DNA of 64,000 bases from Roseibium sp. MMSF_3412 (GTDB lineage Bacteria; Pseudomonadota; Alphaproteobacteria; Rhizobiales; Stappiaceae): positions 372,001 to 436,000 of the forward strand of contig NZ_JASHJI010000003.1 in assembly GCF_030733265.1 (NCBI RefSeq), in the 5' to 3' direction. Shown piece by piece: positions 52,729 through 62,627 of this stretch; within the stretch, counting starts at the first letter, position 1; every line of letters starts with the position of its first letter. The position numbers were made by a program, and so were the translations under genes. A model generated the notes under the pieces. That model worked only from the letters and a program-made list of their open reading frames with translations. It was not told the origin of the DNA and searched no databases.

Positions 52729-55700
52729 ATGCCGGACAAACATGACGTCGAGAAACAGAAACTCATCGACGCGGTCCATGCTGGTCTGAATCAGGAAAGT
52801 CCTGCCCTGGCGGAGTTCGCGGCTGCCTTCTACGACAGGGCCGCCGCCGAGGATCTCGTGGCCTATACGGCGGAAGAACTGAACGGCTTTGCCAGGAGCG
52901 CCTGGCAGGATTTTCAGGACCACGAACTCGGCACGCATCGTGTCAGCATCACCAATCCCTCGACACAGAACAAGAACCCCAAGATCGACAGTCTGACGAT
53001 CATCGAAATCGTCAACGACAACATGCCGTTCCTGGTTGATTCGGTCATGGACGAGCTGCAAAGCAGCAAGCTTGACGTCCACCTCGTGCTCCATCCGATC
53101 TTCATTGTGGAACGCGACGAAAGCGGAAAACTGCTGTCCTCGACCGCCCGGAAGAAACCCCCCAAGCGCAAGGACCGCCAGGAAAGCTTCATTCATATCC
53201 ACGTCACCCGGATCGATTCCGATGAAGCGCGCGAAGCCTTGCAGGCCCGTCTCAACGCCGTCCTGACCTCGGTCAGGTCGGTTGTCGATGATTTCAAGCC
53301 GATGCAGGAACGCCTTGCCGAAGCCATTGATACGTTCAAGACGACACAGATCCCGGGCAGCAGCGACGATCTGTGGGAAGCGATCCATTTCCTGGAGTGG
53401 ATGGAAAAGAACAACTTCATCTTTCTGGGCATGCGCGAATACAGGTTCGAAGGCGGCGTCGACGAGGGCGAACTCTCTCCCTCGGACGGAACCGGCCTTG
53501 GCCTCCTGACCGATCCGGACGTCCGCGTTCTCCGGCGCGGCTCGGAATATGTCCAGATCACGCCCGAAATCCGCGAGTTTCTGAAAAACCCGGAACCGCT
53601 GATCATCGCAAAGGCCAATGTGCGCAGCACGGTGCACAGGCGTGTGCACATGGACTACGTCGGCGCCAAGATCTACGACGACGACGGCCGTCTGACCGGC
53701 GAATTGCGGATTGTCGGCCTGTTCGCTTCGACCGCCTATACCGAACCCACCAGCACGATCCCGTTCCTGCGCCGCAAGGTCGCCAGCGTGCTCGCGCGTG
53801 CCGGATATGGCTCTGAAAGCCATTCGGGCCGCGCTCTCAGAAATGTTCTGGAAGCCTTTCCGCGCGACGAATTGTTCCAGATCGAACGCGAGCGGCTTTA
53901 CGATTTCGCGATCTCCATCCTTCAGCTGGACGAGCGCCCGCGCATCCGCGTCCTGTCCAGACCGGACAAGTTCGACCGCTACGTCTCCGTCCTGGTATTC
54001 GTCCCGCGTGACCGCTACTCGACCGAGGTCAGGATCAATATCGGAACCTATCTGGCCTCCATTTACGACGGACGCCTGTCTGCCTGGTACGTTACCTACC
54101 TGGAAGGCCCGCTGGCGCGGGTCCACTACATTATCGGCCGCGACACGGGCGAAACGCCGAAGCCGGAACAGGAAGAACTCGAGAATGCCGTCGCGGACAT
54201 GGTCCGCACCTGGTCGGACAATGTCAAAGATGCCCTGAACAAGGAATTTCCGCCGGTTCAGGCACGCCAGCTCGCCGAACGCTACGCCCTGTCCTTCCAC
54301 GGCGGTTACAAGGAAGTCTACAACGCCCAGTCCGCGCTCTCCGATATCGTGAAACTGGAAACCCTGAGCGGGCTGGACGACACGACGATCACCTTCCACC
54401 GGCCGGCCGGGTCCAACGGCAACCGCCTGTCCCTGAAGGTCTATCATTGCGGCTCGCCAATCCCGCTGTCGGCCCGCGTGCCGCTTCTTGAAAACATGGG
54501 CTTCAAGGTTATCAACGAACGGACCTATCGGGTCACGCCGGCCGATACGCCGATGTCCTACCTGCACGAAATGACCCTCGAAAGTCATTCCGGTGAGGAT
54601 TTCGATCTGCCGGAGGAACTCCAGACCCGGCTTGAAAGCATGTTCATGGCGATCTGGACGGGCCGCGCGGAAAATGACGGCTACAACCGGCTTGTCCTGA
54701 CGGCCGATCTTGCCTGGCGGGATGTTGCCGTGGTGCGGGCGCTCTCCAAATACCTGCGCCAGGCGGGCATTCCGTTCTCCGAAGACTACATGTGGCGCAC
54801 GCTGAACAACTATCCGGCGATCACGGCAAAGCTGGTGGAACTGTTCCACCTCCGCTTCAATCCGGACGTCACGGAAAAGGACCGCGAGCTCGGCTCCGAG
54901 CGGCTTGCCGGTGAGCTGAGCGTTGACCTGGAAGACGTTTCGAGCCTGGACGACGACCGCATTTTGCGGCGGTTCCAGAACGCCATCGGCTCGGTGTTGC
55001 GCACCAACTTCTACCAGCTGGATACCGACGGCCAACCAAAGCCGACCTTCGCCTTCAAGATCGACAGCCGCCAGATCGACGACCTGCCGCAACCGCGGCC
55101 CTTCCGCGAGATCTTTGTCTACAGCCCCCGCGTCGAGGGGGTTCATCTGCGTTTCGGCATGGTCGCGCGCGGCGGCCTGCGCTGGTCAGACCGCCCGCAG
55201 GACTTCCGGACCGAGGTTCTGGGCCTGGTCAAGGCCCAGCAGGTCAAGAATGCCGTGATTGTTCCGGTCGGTGCCAAGGGCGGTTTCGTGCCGAAACAGC
55301 TCCCCTCGATCGGCGACCGGGATGCCTGGTTCAAGGAAGGCACGGAAAGCTACAAGATCTTCATCAACGCTCTTCTGGATGTCACGGACAATCTGGATGA
55401 AGACAGGATCCTGCCGCCCGAACGGGTACAGCGCTTCGATGTCGACGATCCCTATCTGGTCGTCGCGGCCGACAAGGGAACCGCGACATTCTCAGACACG
55501 GCGAACGGCATTTCTGAAGGCCGGAACTTCTGGCTTGGCGATGCCTTCGCCTCCGGCGGCTCTGCCGGGTATGACCACAAGAAAATGGGTATCACCGCGC
55601 GCGGTGCCTGGGAGGCGGTCAAACGCCATTTCCGCGAGATGAACCGGGACATCCAGACACAGCCCTTCACCGCAGCCGGTGTCGGAGACATGTCGGGCGA

Positions 55701-57540
55701 CGTTTTCGGCAACGGCATGCTGCTGTCCAAGGCAACCAGGCTGGTTGCCGCGTTCGATCACCGCGACATTTTCATCGATCCGGACCCGGATCCGGCCAGG
55801 ACGTGGGACGAACGCAAACGCATGTTCGATCTCGGCCGGTCCTCGTGGAACGACTACAACACCGACCTGATTTCCAAGGGCGGCGGCATTTTCTCGCGCC
55901 AGTTGAAGTCCATCCCGCTGAGCCCGGAGATACAGGCGCTGCTTGGCCTTGAGCAGACCGCGGCAACGCCCCAGGAGGTGATGACGGCGATCCTGAAGAT
56001 GAATGTCGACCTGTTGTGGTTCGGCGGCATTGGCACTTATATCCGCGCGACAACGGAAACCGACGCGGATGCCGGCGACAGGGCCAACGACCCGATCCGG
56101 ATCACGGCGCCGGATGTCGGCGCGAAGGTGATCGGCGAGGGCGCGAACCTGGGCCTCACCCAGCTCGCCCGCATCGAGTTCAACAAGAACGGCGGCCGGT
56201 GCAACTCCGACGCGATCGACAATTCCGCCGGGGTGAACTCCTCGGATATGGAAGTCAACATCAAGATCGCCCTCGGGGCAGCCGTGAAATCCGGCAAACT
56301 CACGCTCGAGCAACGCAACGTGCTGCTCGCCGACATGACCGACGAGGTGGCCGATCTGGTTCTGCGGAACAACTATCTGCAGACCCTTGCGATTTCGATG
56401 ACACAGTTGCGCGGACTGGAGGATTTCGGTTTCCAGGTTCGCATGATGCGCCAGCTCGAACAGGCGGACCTGCTCGACCGCGTTGTCGAACAGCTTCCCG
56501 ACGAAGCCACGCTGCGCGAAATGCGAAAGGCGGGACAGCTGCTCACTAGGGCGGAACTGGGTGTCCTTCTTGCCTACGCCAAACTCACCTTGTATGACGC
56601 GCTTCTGGACAGCTCCGTGCCGGATGACGCTTATCTTGCGAGGGAACTGTTCCGCTATTTCCCGGAACAGATGACAACAGCCTATCAGGACGAGATCAAC
56701 GGCCATCGCCTGCGCCGCGAGATCATCGCGACCATGCTGGCGAACTCCATGATCAACCGGGGCGGTGCGACCTTCCTGACCCGGTTGATGGACCAGACCG
56801 GCGCGACACCGACGGAAATCGCTCAAGGTTTTGTCGCGGTGCGCAACAGTTTCGATCTGACAGACCTGAACACGGAAATCGATGCACTTGACACGAAGAT
56901 CGACGGCGGCCTGCAGCTCGATCTCTATACCGAGGTCCAGTCGCTGCTCCTGGAACGGGTGGTCTGGTTCAAGCGCAACGTTCAGTTCGACAAGGGCCTG
57001 TCGGCGGTCGTCGACCGGTTCAGGAACGGTATTGCCGACCTGCGCGAACGCCTGGAAAGCCTTCTGCCGGAGGAACCGGCGGAACTTCTCAACGCCCGTG
57101 CCGCCGAATACGAGGAAAAGGGCGTTCCCAAAACGCTCGCGCGCAGGATTGCCTGGCTGATTGCGGAACAGGCCATCCCCGACATCGTCATCGTGTCGGA
57201 GGAAACCGGTGCCGATCTCGAAACGGCTGCGGAGGCCTACTATCAGGTGGCGCACCACTTCAAGATCGGCAACATGCACGAACTGGCGAGTGGTCTTGAA
57301 GTCCGAGACTACTATGATGGCCTTGCGCTCGACCGCGCACGCGCGATTCTGTTCTCCGCCCATCGGGACCTTGCAAGTGCCGCCATCCGGGCCGGCAGTT
57401 TCGCCAACTGGCTGACGGAGCATGCCAGTGAGGCGGAAAGCCGGCATGGTGCGGTCAATGAGATCCTGGATGGCGGGCTCAGCGTCTCCAAATTCACGGT
57501 TGCCGCGGGCCTGCTCGCCGAAATCTGCGGTTCTGCATAA
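52729..57540 (+). CDS. gdhZ: NAD-specific glutamate dehydrogenase (180 kDa class)
   Basis: 1603 residues, the full length of the large GdhZ/GDH-180 family, which deaminates glutamate to 2-oxoglutarate with NAD. A long N-terminal regulatory region with ACT-like repeats precedes the catalytic part near residues 790-1180: HLRFGMVARGGLRWSDRPQD, AQQVKNAVIVPVGAKGGFVPK (Lys) and GVGDMSGDVFGNGMLLS. GGGGG precedes the ATG. A terminator follows; the gene stands alone. Confidence 0.96.
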   Translation: MPDKHDVEKQKLIDAVHAGLNQESPALAEFAAAFYDRAAAEDLVAYTAEELNGFARSAWQDFQDHELGTHRVSITNPSTQNKNPKIDSLTIIEIVNDNMPFLVDSVMDELQSSKLDVHLVLHPIFIVERDESGKLLSSTARKKPPKRKDRQESFIHIHVTRIDSDEAREALQARLNAVLTSVRSVVDDFKPMQERLAEAIDTFKTTQIPGSSDDLWEAIHFLEWMEKNNFIFLGMREYRFEGGVDEGELSPSDGTGLGLLTDPDVRVLRRGSEYVQITPEIREFLKNPEPLIIAKANVRSTVHRRVHMDYVGAKIYDDDGRLTGELRIVGLFASTAYTEPTSTIPFLRRKVASVLARAGYGSESHSGRALRNVLEAFPRDELFQIERERLYDFAISILQLDERPRIRVLSRPDKFDRYVSVLVFVPRDRYSTEVRINIGTYLASIYDGRLSAWYVTYLEGPLARVHYIIGRDTGETPKPEQEELENAVADMVRTWSDNVKDALNKEFPPVQARQLAERYALSFHGGYKEVYNAQSALSDIVKLETLSGLDDTTITFHRPAGSNGNRLSLKVYHCGSPIPLSARVPLLENMGFKVINERTYRVTPADTPMSYLHEMTLESHSGEDFDLPEELQTRLESMFMAIWTGRAENDGYNRLVLTADLAWRDVAVVRALSKYLRQAGIPFSEDYMWRTLNNYPAITAKLVELFHLRFNPDVTEKDRELGSERLAGELSVDLEDVSSLDDDRILRRFQNAIGSVLRTNFYQLDTDGQPKPTFAFKIDSRQIDDLPQPRPFREIFVYSPRVEGVHLRFGMVARGGLRWSDRPQDFRTEVLGLVKAQQVKNAVIVPVGAKGGFVPKQLPSIGDRDAWFKEGTESYKIFINALLDVTDNLDEDRILPPERVQRFDVDDPYLVVAADKGTATFSDTANGISEGRNFWLGDAFASGGSAGYDHKKMGITARGAWEAVKRHFREMNRDIQTQPFTAAGVGDMSGDVFGNGMLLSKATRLVAAFDHRDIFIDPDPDPARTWDERKRMFDLGRSSWNDYNTDLISKGGGIFSRQLKSIPLSPEIQALLGLEQTAATPQEVMTAILKMNVDLLWFGGIGTYIRATTETDADAGDRANDPIRITAPDVGAKVIGEGANLGLTQLARIEFNKNGGRCNSDAIDNSAGVNSSDMEVNIKIALGAAVKSGKLTLEQRNVLLADMTDEVADLVLRNNYLQTLAISMTQLRGLEDFGFQVRMMRQLEQADLLDRVVEQLPDEATLREMRKAGQLLTRAELGVLLAYAKLTLYDALLDSSVPDDAYLARELFRYFPEQMTTAYQDEINGHRLRREIIATMLANSMINRGGATFLTRLMDQTGATPTEIAQGFVAVRNSFDLTDLNTEIDALDTKIDGGLQLDLYTEVQSLLLERVVWFKRNVQFDKGLSAVVDRFRNGIADLRERLESLLPEEPAELLNARAAEYEEKGVPKTLARRIAWLIAEQAIPDIVIVSEETGADLETAAEAYYQVAHHFKIGNMHELASGLEVRDYYDGLALDRARAILFSAHRDLASAAIRAGSFANWLTEHASEAESRHGAVNEILDGGLSVSKFTVAAGLLAEICGSA

Positions 57541-57570
57541 CAGTCGGTCAGGCGACTGTGTAAAGTTGAG

Positions 57571-57596
57571 GCCGGCAGCACGTCTGCCGGTCTTTT
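57571..57596 (+). terminator. Terminator of the glutamate dehydrogenase gene
   Basis: CCGGCAG (57572-57578) pairs with CTGCCGG (57584-57590), CACGT loop, TCTTTT tail. The next gene starts 20 bp later, so some readthrough is possible. Confidence 0.8.
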
Positions 57597-57616
57597 CAGT
57601 CGAAAAAGGGTGTGAC

Positions 57617-58996
57617 GTGACGGATGTTACCACTGACTTTCCCGATGGCACGGACCGCCGCGCCATCTGGTCCTGGGCCCTGTTCGACTGGGCGGCACAG
57701 CCGTTCTTCACCCTGATCACGACATTCGTCTTTTCTCCCTATTTTGCATCCGTATTGGCAAATACGCCCGAGGAAGGCCAATCGCTTTGGGGCTTTGCAA
57801 CGGCCATTGCGGGCCTGGGCATTGCCTTGATGGCACCGATCCTGGGGTCGGTTGCCGACGCGACCGGACGGCGAAAACTCTGGATCTTCCTGTTTTCCAT
57901 TCCCTTCGTCATCTGCTGCTGGATGTTCTGGTACGCCGCGCCCGGCGAATCGGGAAGCATTGCGATTGCTCTTGTCGCCTTTGCGGTCGGCACGCTGTGT
58001 ATCGAGGTCGCCACCGTCTTCAACAACGCCATGATGCCGTCACTGGTGCCCCACGAAAGGGTGGGCAGGCTATCGAGCTTCGGCTGGGCGATGGGCTATG
58101 TCAGCGCCCTGATCACGCTGGCGATTGCGCTTCTGCTGTTTTCCGCCAGCGCGGAGACCGGCAAGACGCTGGCCGGGATCCGTCCCGTTTTCGGTCTGGA
58201 TCCGGCAACGCAGGAAGGCGACCGGGTGACCGGCCCCTTCTCCGCGCTCTGGTATGTTGTCTTTGTTATCCCGATGTTTGCCTTCGTCCCGGACGCGCCT
58301 GCCAGAAACAGGATATCAACCGCGGTCCGCGAGGGCTTGTCGGAGCTCGCGGCCAGCCTCGCCCAGGCGAAAACGAACCGGAATGTCTTCCAGTTCCTGA
58401 TCGCGAACATGATCTTCAAGGATGGCCTGGTCGCCCTTTTTGCCTTTGGCGGCATTTACTCCGCCGGTCAACTCGGCTGGGGGTCGATCGAAATCGGCGT
58501 CTTCGGCATCATTGTCATCATCACGGGGATCGGCGGCCTTCTTCTGGCCGGTCGTCTGGATGACAGGTTCGGCGCAAAACCCGTGATCCTCGTCTCCCTC
58601 GTCGTGCTCATGATCTGCGGATTGGGCATGATCTCCATCGACAAGACGACGGTCCTGTTCTTCATCAAGACCCTGGCCGCACCGGAAGGCGCCCAGTTCG
58701 CCTCCCTGCCCGAACAGATGTTCATCGCACTCGGCGCTGTCATTGGAGCGGTCTCCGGTCCGCTTCAGGCCTCCTCGCGCAGTCTTCTGGTGCGGCTGGC
58801 ACCGAAAGAACACATGACGCAGTATTTCGGCCTTCTGGCCTTGTCCGGAAAGGTCACGAGCTTCATGGCGCCGCTTGCCGTCGGCATCGTGACGGCCCTT
58901 ACAGGCAGTCAGGCCGGCGGCATGTCGGTGGTTCTCGTGTTCTTCGCGGTCGGCTTTGCGCTCATGCTCTGGGTGACCGAACGGCGCGCCGGCTAG
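57617..58996 (+). CDS. MFS transporter (UMF1/Atg22-like)
   Basis: 459 residues from GTG 57617 (AAAGGG upstream), about twelve membrane helices. The pattern [20 protein letters not shown] at the N-terminus and the [18 protein letters not shown] segment are typical of the UMF1 family. Substrates of the bacterial members are not established. In-frame codons upstream of 57617 do not resemble the family. Confidence 0.85.
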   Translation: MTDVTTDFPDGTDRRAIWSWALFDWAAQPFFTLITTFVFSPYFASVLANTPEEGQSLWGFATAIAGLGIALMAPILGSVADATGRRKLWIFLFSIPFVICCWMFWYAAPGESGSIAIALVAFAVGTLCIEVATVFNNAMMPSLVPHERVGRLSSFGWAMGYVSALITLAIALLLFSASAETGKTLAGIRPVFGLDPATQEGDRVTGPFSALWYVVFVIPMFAFVPDAPARNRISTAVREGLSELAASLAQAKTNRNVFQFLIANMIFKDGLVALFAFGGIYSAGQLGWGSIEIGVFGIIVIITGIGGLLLAGRLDDRFGAKPVILVSLVVLMICGLGMISIDKTTVLFFIKTLAAPEGAQFASLPEQMFIALGAVIGAVSGPLQASSRSLLVRLAPKEHMTQYFGLLALSGKVTSFMAPLAVGIVTALTGSQAGGMSVVLVFFAVGFALMLWVTERRAG

Positions 58997-59008
58997 AGCA
59001 CTTTCCAA

Positions 59009-60625
59009 TCAATGCCGGAAGTGGCGCATTCCCGTCAGCACCATCGCGAGACCCGCCTCGTCGGCGGCGGCAATGACGTCGTCGTCGCGCATGGAGCCGC
59101 CCGGCTGGATCACCGCCGTTGCGCCCGCTTCGGCGGCCGACAGCAAGCCGTCCGCGAAAGGAAAGAAGGCGTCGGAGGCAACCACGCAGCCCTTGGTGAG
59201 AGGCTCTGTCAGACCGGCGGCTTCGGTCGCATCGAGCGCCTTGCGGGCAGCGATGCGCGCAGAATCCACCCGGCTCATCTGTCCGGCACCAACGCCAACG
59301 GTCGCACCGTCCCGCGCATAGACGATCGCATTCGACTTGACGTGCTTGGCAACCCGGAAGGCGAATTTCAGATCGGCAAGTTCCTGATCGCTCGGCGCGC
59401 GCTTGGTGACGACCTTGAGATCCAGATCATCAACGACACCGTTGTCGCGCGACTGCACCAGCAGACCGCCCGCAACCGACTTGACGAACAGGCCCTTCGC
59501 GCGCGCATCCGCCAGTCCACCGGTGACCAGGAGCCGCAGGTTCTTCTTTGCCGCAATGATCTCCCGCGCTGCCTCGTCGGCATCGGGAGCGATGATCACT
59601 TCGGTGAAGACCTTCACGATCTCCGCGGCAGCCTCAGCATCAAGCGTCCTGTTCAGGGCAACGATACCGCCGAACGCGGACACCGGATCGCAACGCAGAG
59701 CCTTTTCATAGGCCTCCGTGAGACTTACACCTTCGGCAACGCCGCACGGGTTCGCATGCTTGATGATGGCGACCGCACTCGTGCGCGCCGGATCGAACTC
59801 GCTGACAAGCTCGAAGGCGGCGTCCGTATCGTTGATATTGTTGTAGGAAAGCGTCTTTCCCTGGATCTGTCTGGCCGTTGCGACACCCGGCCGGTTTTCG
59901 CCCGTCTTGTAGAAGCCTGCCGTCTGATGGGGGTTCTCGCCGTAACGCATGACCTCGGCAAGCGCTCCGCCAACGGCGCGATGCGCCGGCGTTGCCTCGT
60001 CGAGCTGTTCCGCCATCCAGTTGGAAACCGCAGCATCATAGGCTGCCGTGCGCGCGAACGCCTTGAGCGCAAGCCGCTTGCGCAATCCGAGAGAAGACTG
60101 CCCCTGATTGGCGTCGATTTCCGCAATGACGTCCTCATAGTCCGACGGGTCGGTGACAACCGTGACATAGGCGTGGTTCTTTGCCGCCGCCCGGGTCATG
60201 GCCGGTCCGCCGATATCGATGTTCTCGATCCCCGTTGCATAATCGGCACCCGAGGCAACAACATCTTCGAACGGATAGAGATTGCCGCAGAAGAGATCGA
60301 TCCCGACGATGCCGTGCTCGGTCATTGCCGCCTGATGATCCTGATCGTCCCGGATCGACAGAAGTCCGCCATGAACGTTCGGATGCAGCGTCTTCACGCG
60401 CCCGTCCATGATTTCGGGAAAGCCCGTCACCTCGGAAATATCCATGACCTGAAGTCCTGCATCCGCCAGTGCCTTGTAGGAGCCGCCGGTTGAAACAAGC
60501 TCGACACCGCGTTCAGAGAGCGCCCGTGCGAACGCGACAAGTCCGGTTTTGTCGAAGACGGATAACAGGGCGCGTTTGACGGGAACCAGCTCGGGAACAG
60601 GGACGGCTTTGGACACAATGGCCAT
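59009..60625 (-). CDS. purH: Bifunctional AICAR transformylase/IMP cyclohydrolase
   Basis: 538 residues. Catalyses the last two steps of IMP synthesis. The cyclohydrolase part ([34 protein letters not shown]) covers residues 1-200 and the transformylase part the rest ([31 protein letters not shown]). Convergent with the MFS gene with a 12-bp gap. A heparinase-type gene lies upstream in the same direction. Confidence 0.97.
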   Translation of the reverse strand: MAIVSKAVPVPELVPVKRALLSVFDKTGLVAFARALSERGVELVSTGGSYKALADAGLQVMDISEVTGFPEIMDGRVKTLHPNVHGGLLSIRDDQDHQAAMTEHGIVGIDLFCGNLYPFEDVVASGADYATGIENIDIGGPAMTRAAAKNHAYVTVVTDPSDYEDVIAEIDANQGQSSLGLRKRLALKAFARTAAYDAAVSNWMAEQLDEATPAHRAVGGALAEVMRYGENPHQTAGFYKTGENRPGVATARQIQGKTLSYNNINDTDAAFELVSEFDPARTSAVAIIKHANPCGVAEGVSLTEAYEKALRCDPVSAFGGIVALNRTLDAEAAAEIVKVFTEVIIAPDADEAAREIIAAKKNLRLLVTGGLADARAKGLFVKSVAGGLLVQSRDNGVVDDLDLKVVTKRAPSDQELADLKFAFRVAKHVKSNAIVYARDGATVGVGAGQMSRVDSARIAARKALDATEAAGLTEPLTKGCVVASDAFFPFADGLLSAAEAGATAVIQPGGSMRDDDVIAAADEAGLAMVLTGMRHFRH

Positions 60626-60721
60626 GAATTTGCCTCGCAGAAGGGGACGATCGGGGGGTTCGACGTCGCCCTAACATGTCTTCGGCAAAATCGGAAGGTC
60701 CGTCGCCGCACACACGCGCGC

Positions 60722-62479
60722 TTATTCCTCCAGCGGCAACTCGTCGAAATCGTCGAATTCACTGGTACCGCGGCGGCTCAGCTTGGCCGTGGCCGTTTTT
60801 CTGAATTGCCAGCCGACGGCAGGTTTTTCCAGCAAGGACCCCGTAACCACGATCTGTTCCGTTTTTCTGTGACCGTAGATATCGGACAGATAAATGCTTT
60901 CTTCCAGCGACAACTCGCTTCCGGGAGCTTCGAACTCCCACGCCTCGCCATCCCGGCAAACCATCAGGACAGCGGATCCGCCGCGCAGCAACGAAGTCCT
61001 GAGCCCGGGATACAGATGAAACCGCAGCGCATATTGATGTTCGGCGGCGACAGAACCGAGCGCCCGTATGGTGTCGATGCCGTCGAGGACAGTCCCGTCG
61101 CCGGAAAGACGCAGATCACGCTCGTGGAAGACGTTGAAGTCCGCCGCATAACCGTCGTGAGAGGCGGTGATGCGGCTTCCTGCCATATCGTCTTCCCGCT
61201 CGAGCGGGACGTAGGACGGACCGGAAAGGATGGGAGAGCCGAGCAGCCGGCCAAACGGCTTTTCAGACAGGAAACGGCAAGAGGAGGTGTCTTCGATGGT
61301 CAGGGTTGAATGTGCGGCTGTCGACCGGCTGACCTTGCGCCAGAGCGGATTCGACCGTGGCGACACACCGCAATTGACGACAAGCCGGTTATTCGCGGAA
61401 GAAAACTCAAAAGACAGGCATCCGGCATGGGCATCGCCGGAAACCGCGAGCGCGGGTACTGGTCCGGTGTCCATCAGGACGACGGAGTTGCCGCCGCTCA
61501 GCCGCTGATAGCCGGAATGGGGCGCATTCAGCGGCGGTGCGCCGCGTGCATCGTCATAGGCAAGGATCGTCGCAACGAGATCGCTCGGTGTCGACCCCAT
61601 GCCGTTGAAATGGGCCAGCGCACCGTCGCCGTGACGAAAGAAACGCAACATCGGCATCATGCGGTCCACCGACTGAACCATGGCCGGTGGCATTTCAAGT
61701 CCCTGCGCGACAAAGGCCTGCCGCAGTGGCAGGAGGTCTGCGAGAGTGTCGATCAGGGCGCGGGGATTGCGCGAAACATGCCCCCCGTCCGGCAGTATCT
61801 GCCGTGTCAGCTCATGATCGAGACGCCGGAAGCTCTGGCGGGCAAACCGGCCCTGACCCGCCATGGAGATACAGGCGGACGCAACGGCCATGGACGCCCG
61901 CAGACGGACGGCGCCATCTTCGGTTTCATTGATGGTCTGGCGCAGATAGCGCACCTGTTTGGCAAGGGATTTGACGAACCGTCGGTAAAACTCATGATCG
62001 CCGTCCTGGAGAATGAAGGGAGAATGGGCGAGCCAGGACAGGATCCGCTGGGTGACCACAGGCGCTTCCCATCCGATCGGGTGCCGGCGGCCGCAATACT
62101 TCATCCAGTCTTCGACAAGCACCCGCGCATTCTGCCGTGCGATCTGGCTGTCGGCGGCTCTCAGATCCCGCAACCAGCCAAACCCGTGCAATTCCCTTTG
62201 CCAGTCCTCGTGAACGGCATTCATTTCAAAGGGAGATCGTCCCTGTGTTTCGACGAGATGTCCGGAAAACAGGAACCTGCCGCCGTAAATGTCGGCGGCG
62301 TTGGTTTCGTCCGAGGTGCGCAGGTCTTGCGGCGCGATCAACAGGCGCGAGGGCACAGACGAAAACGGCTGCAGGCGGAAGAAGGGTCCGCCATGCATCC
62401 ATTTCAGGGTACGGTGCCAGATATGCAGGGCCACGAGCCGCCAGACGCGGCTTCTTTCGTTCAGGCCAGCTATATTCAC
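60722..62479 (-). CDS. Heparinase II/III family protein
   Basis: 585 residues from GTG 62479 (GGGGA about 8 bp upstream); a TTG one codon earlier is also possible. N-terminal alpha-helical toroid (QTINETEDGAVRLRASMAVA, HELTRQILPDGGHVSRNP) and C-terminal beta-sandwich (SGDAHAGCLSFEFSSANNRL, STAAHSTLTIEDT), the polysaccharide-lyase plan of the Heparinase_II_III family. In Hyphomicrobiales this gene usually sits between rsmB and purH, as here; a role in envelope polysaccharide processing is only inferred. Confidence 0.88.
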   Translation of the reverse strand: MNIAGLNERSRVWRLVALHIWHRTLKWMHGGPFFRLQPFSSVPSRLLIAPQDLRTSDETNAADIYGGRFLFSGHLVETQGRSPFEMNAVHEDWQRELHGFGWLRDLRAADSQIARQNARVLVEDWMKYCGRRHPIGWEAPVVTQRILSWLAHSPFILQDGDHEFYRRFVKSLAKQVRYLRQTINETEDGAVRLRASMAVASACISMAGQGRFARQSFRRLDHELTRQILPDGGHVSRNPRALIDTLADLLPLRQAFVAQGLEMPPAMVQSVDRMMPMLRFFRHGDGALAHFNGMGSTPSDLVATILAYDDARGAPPLNAPHSGYQRLSGGNSVVLMDTGPVPALAVSGDAHAGCLSFEFSSANNRLVVNCGVSPRSNPLWRKVSRSTAAHSTLTIEDTSSCRFLSEKPFGRLLGSPILSGPSYVPLEREDDMAGSRITASHDGYAADFNVFHERDLRLSGDGTVLDGIDTIRALGSVAAEHQYALRFHLYPGLRTSLLRGGSAVLMVCRDGEAWEFEAPGSELSLEESIYLSDIYGHRKTEQIVVTGSLLEKPAVGWQFRKTATAKLSRRGTSEFDDFDELPLEE

Positions 62480-62627
62480 CAAACCATCCCCGAGTCCGAT
62501 GGTTTACGCGCAACTATTGTGAATTCTCCGGTTTCCAGGGCCCCTCAGGGCGCATCGATACTGAAACAGACAATTAAGGTTAGCATTTCATTTAAGGAAA
62601 CAATGCAAGTGAACGGTTTAAGCTACG

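Noticed and set aside
52705..55146. 813-codon open frame on the minus strand inside gdhZ
   Set aside because: It is antisense to a gene with clear family motifs over its whole length; the translated sequence has no recognisable domain. Long antisense frames are normal in high-GC coding DNA. The same reason removes those at 55492-57720, 4686-6173 and 59012-60493.
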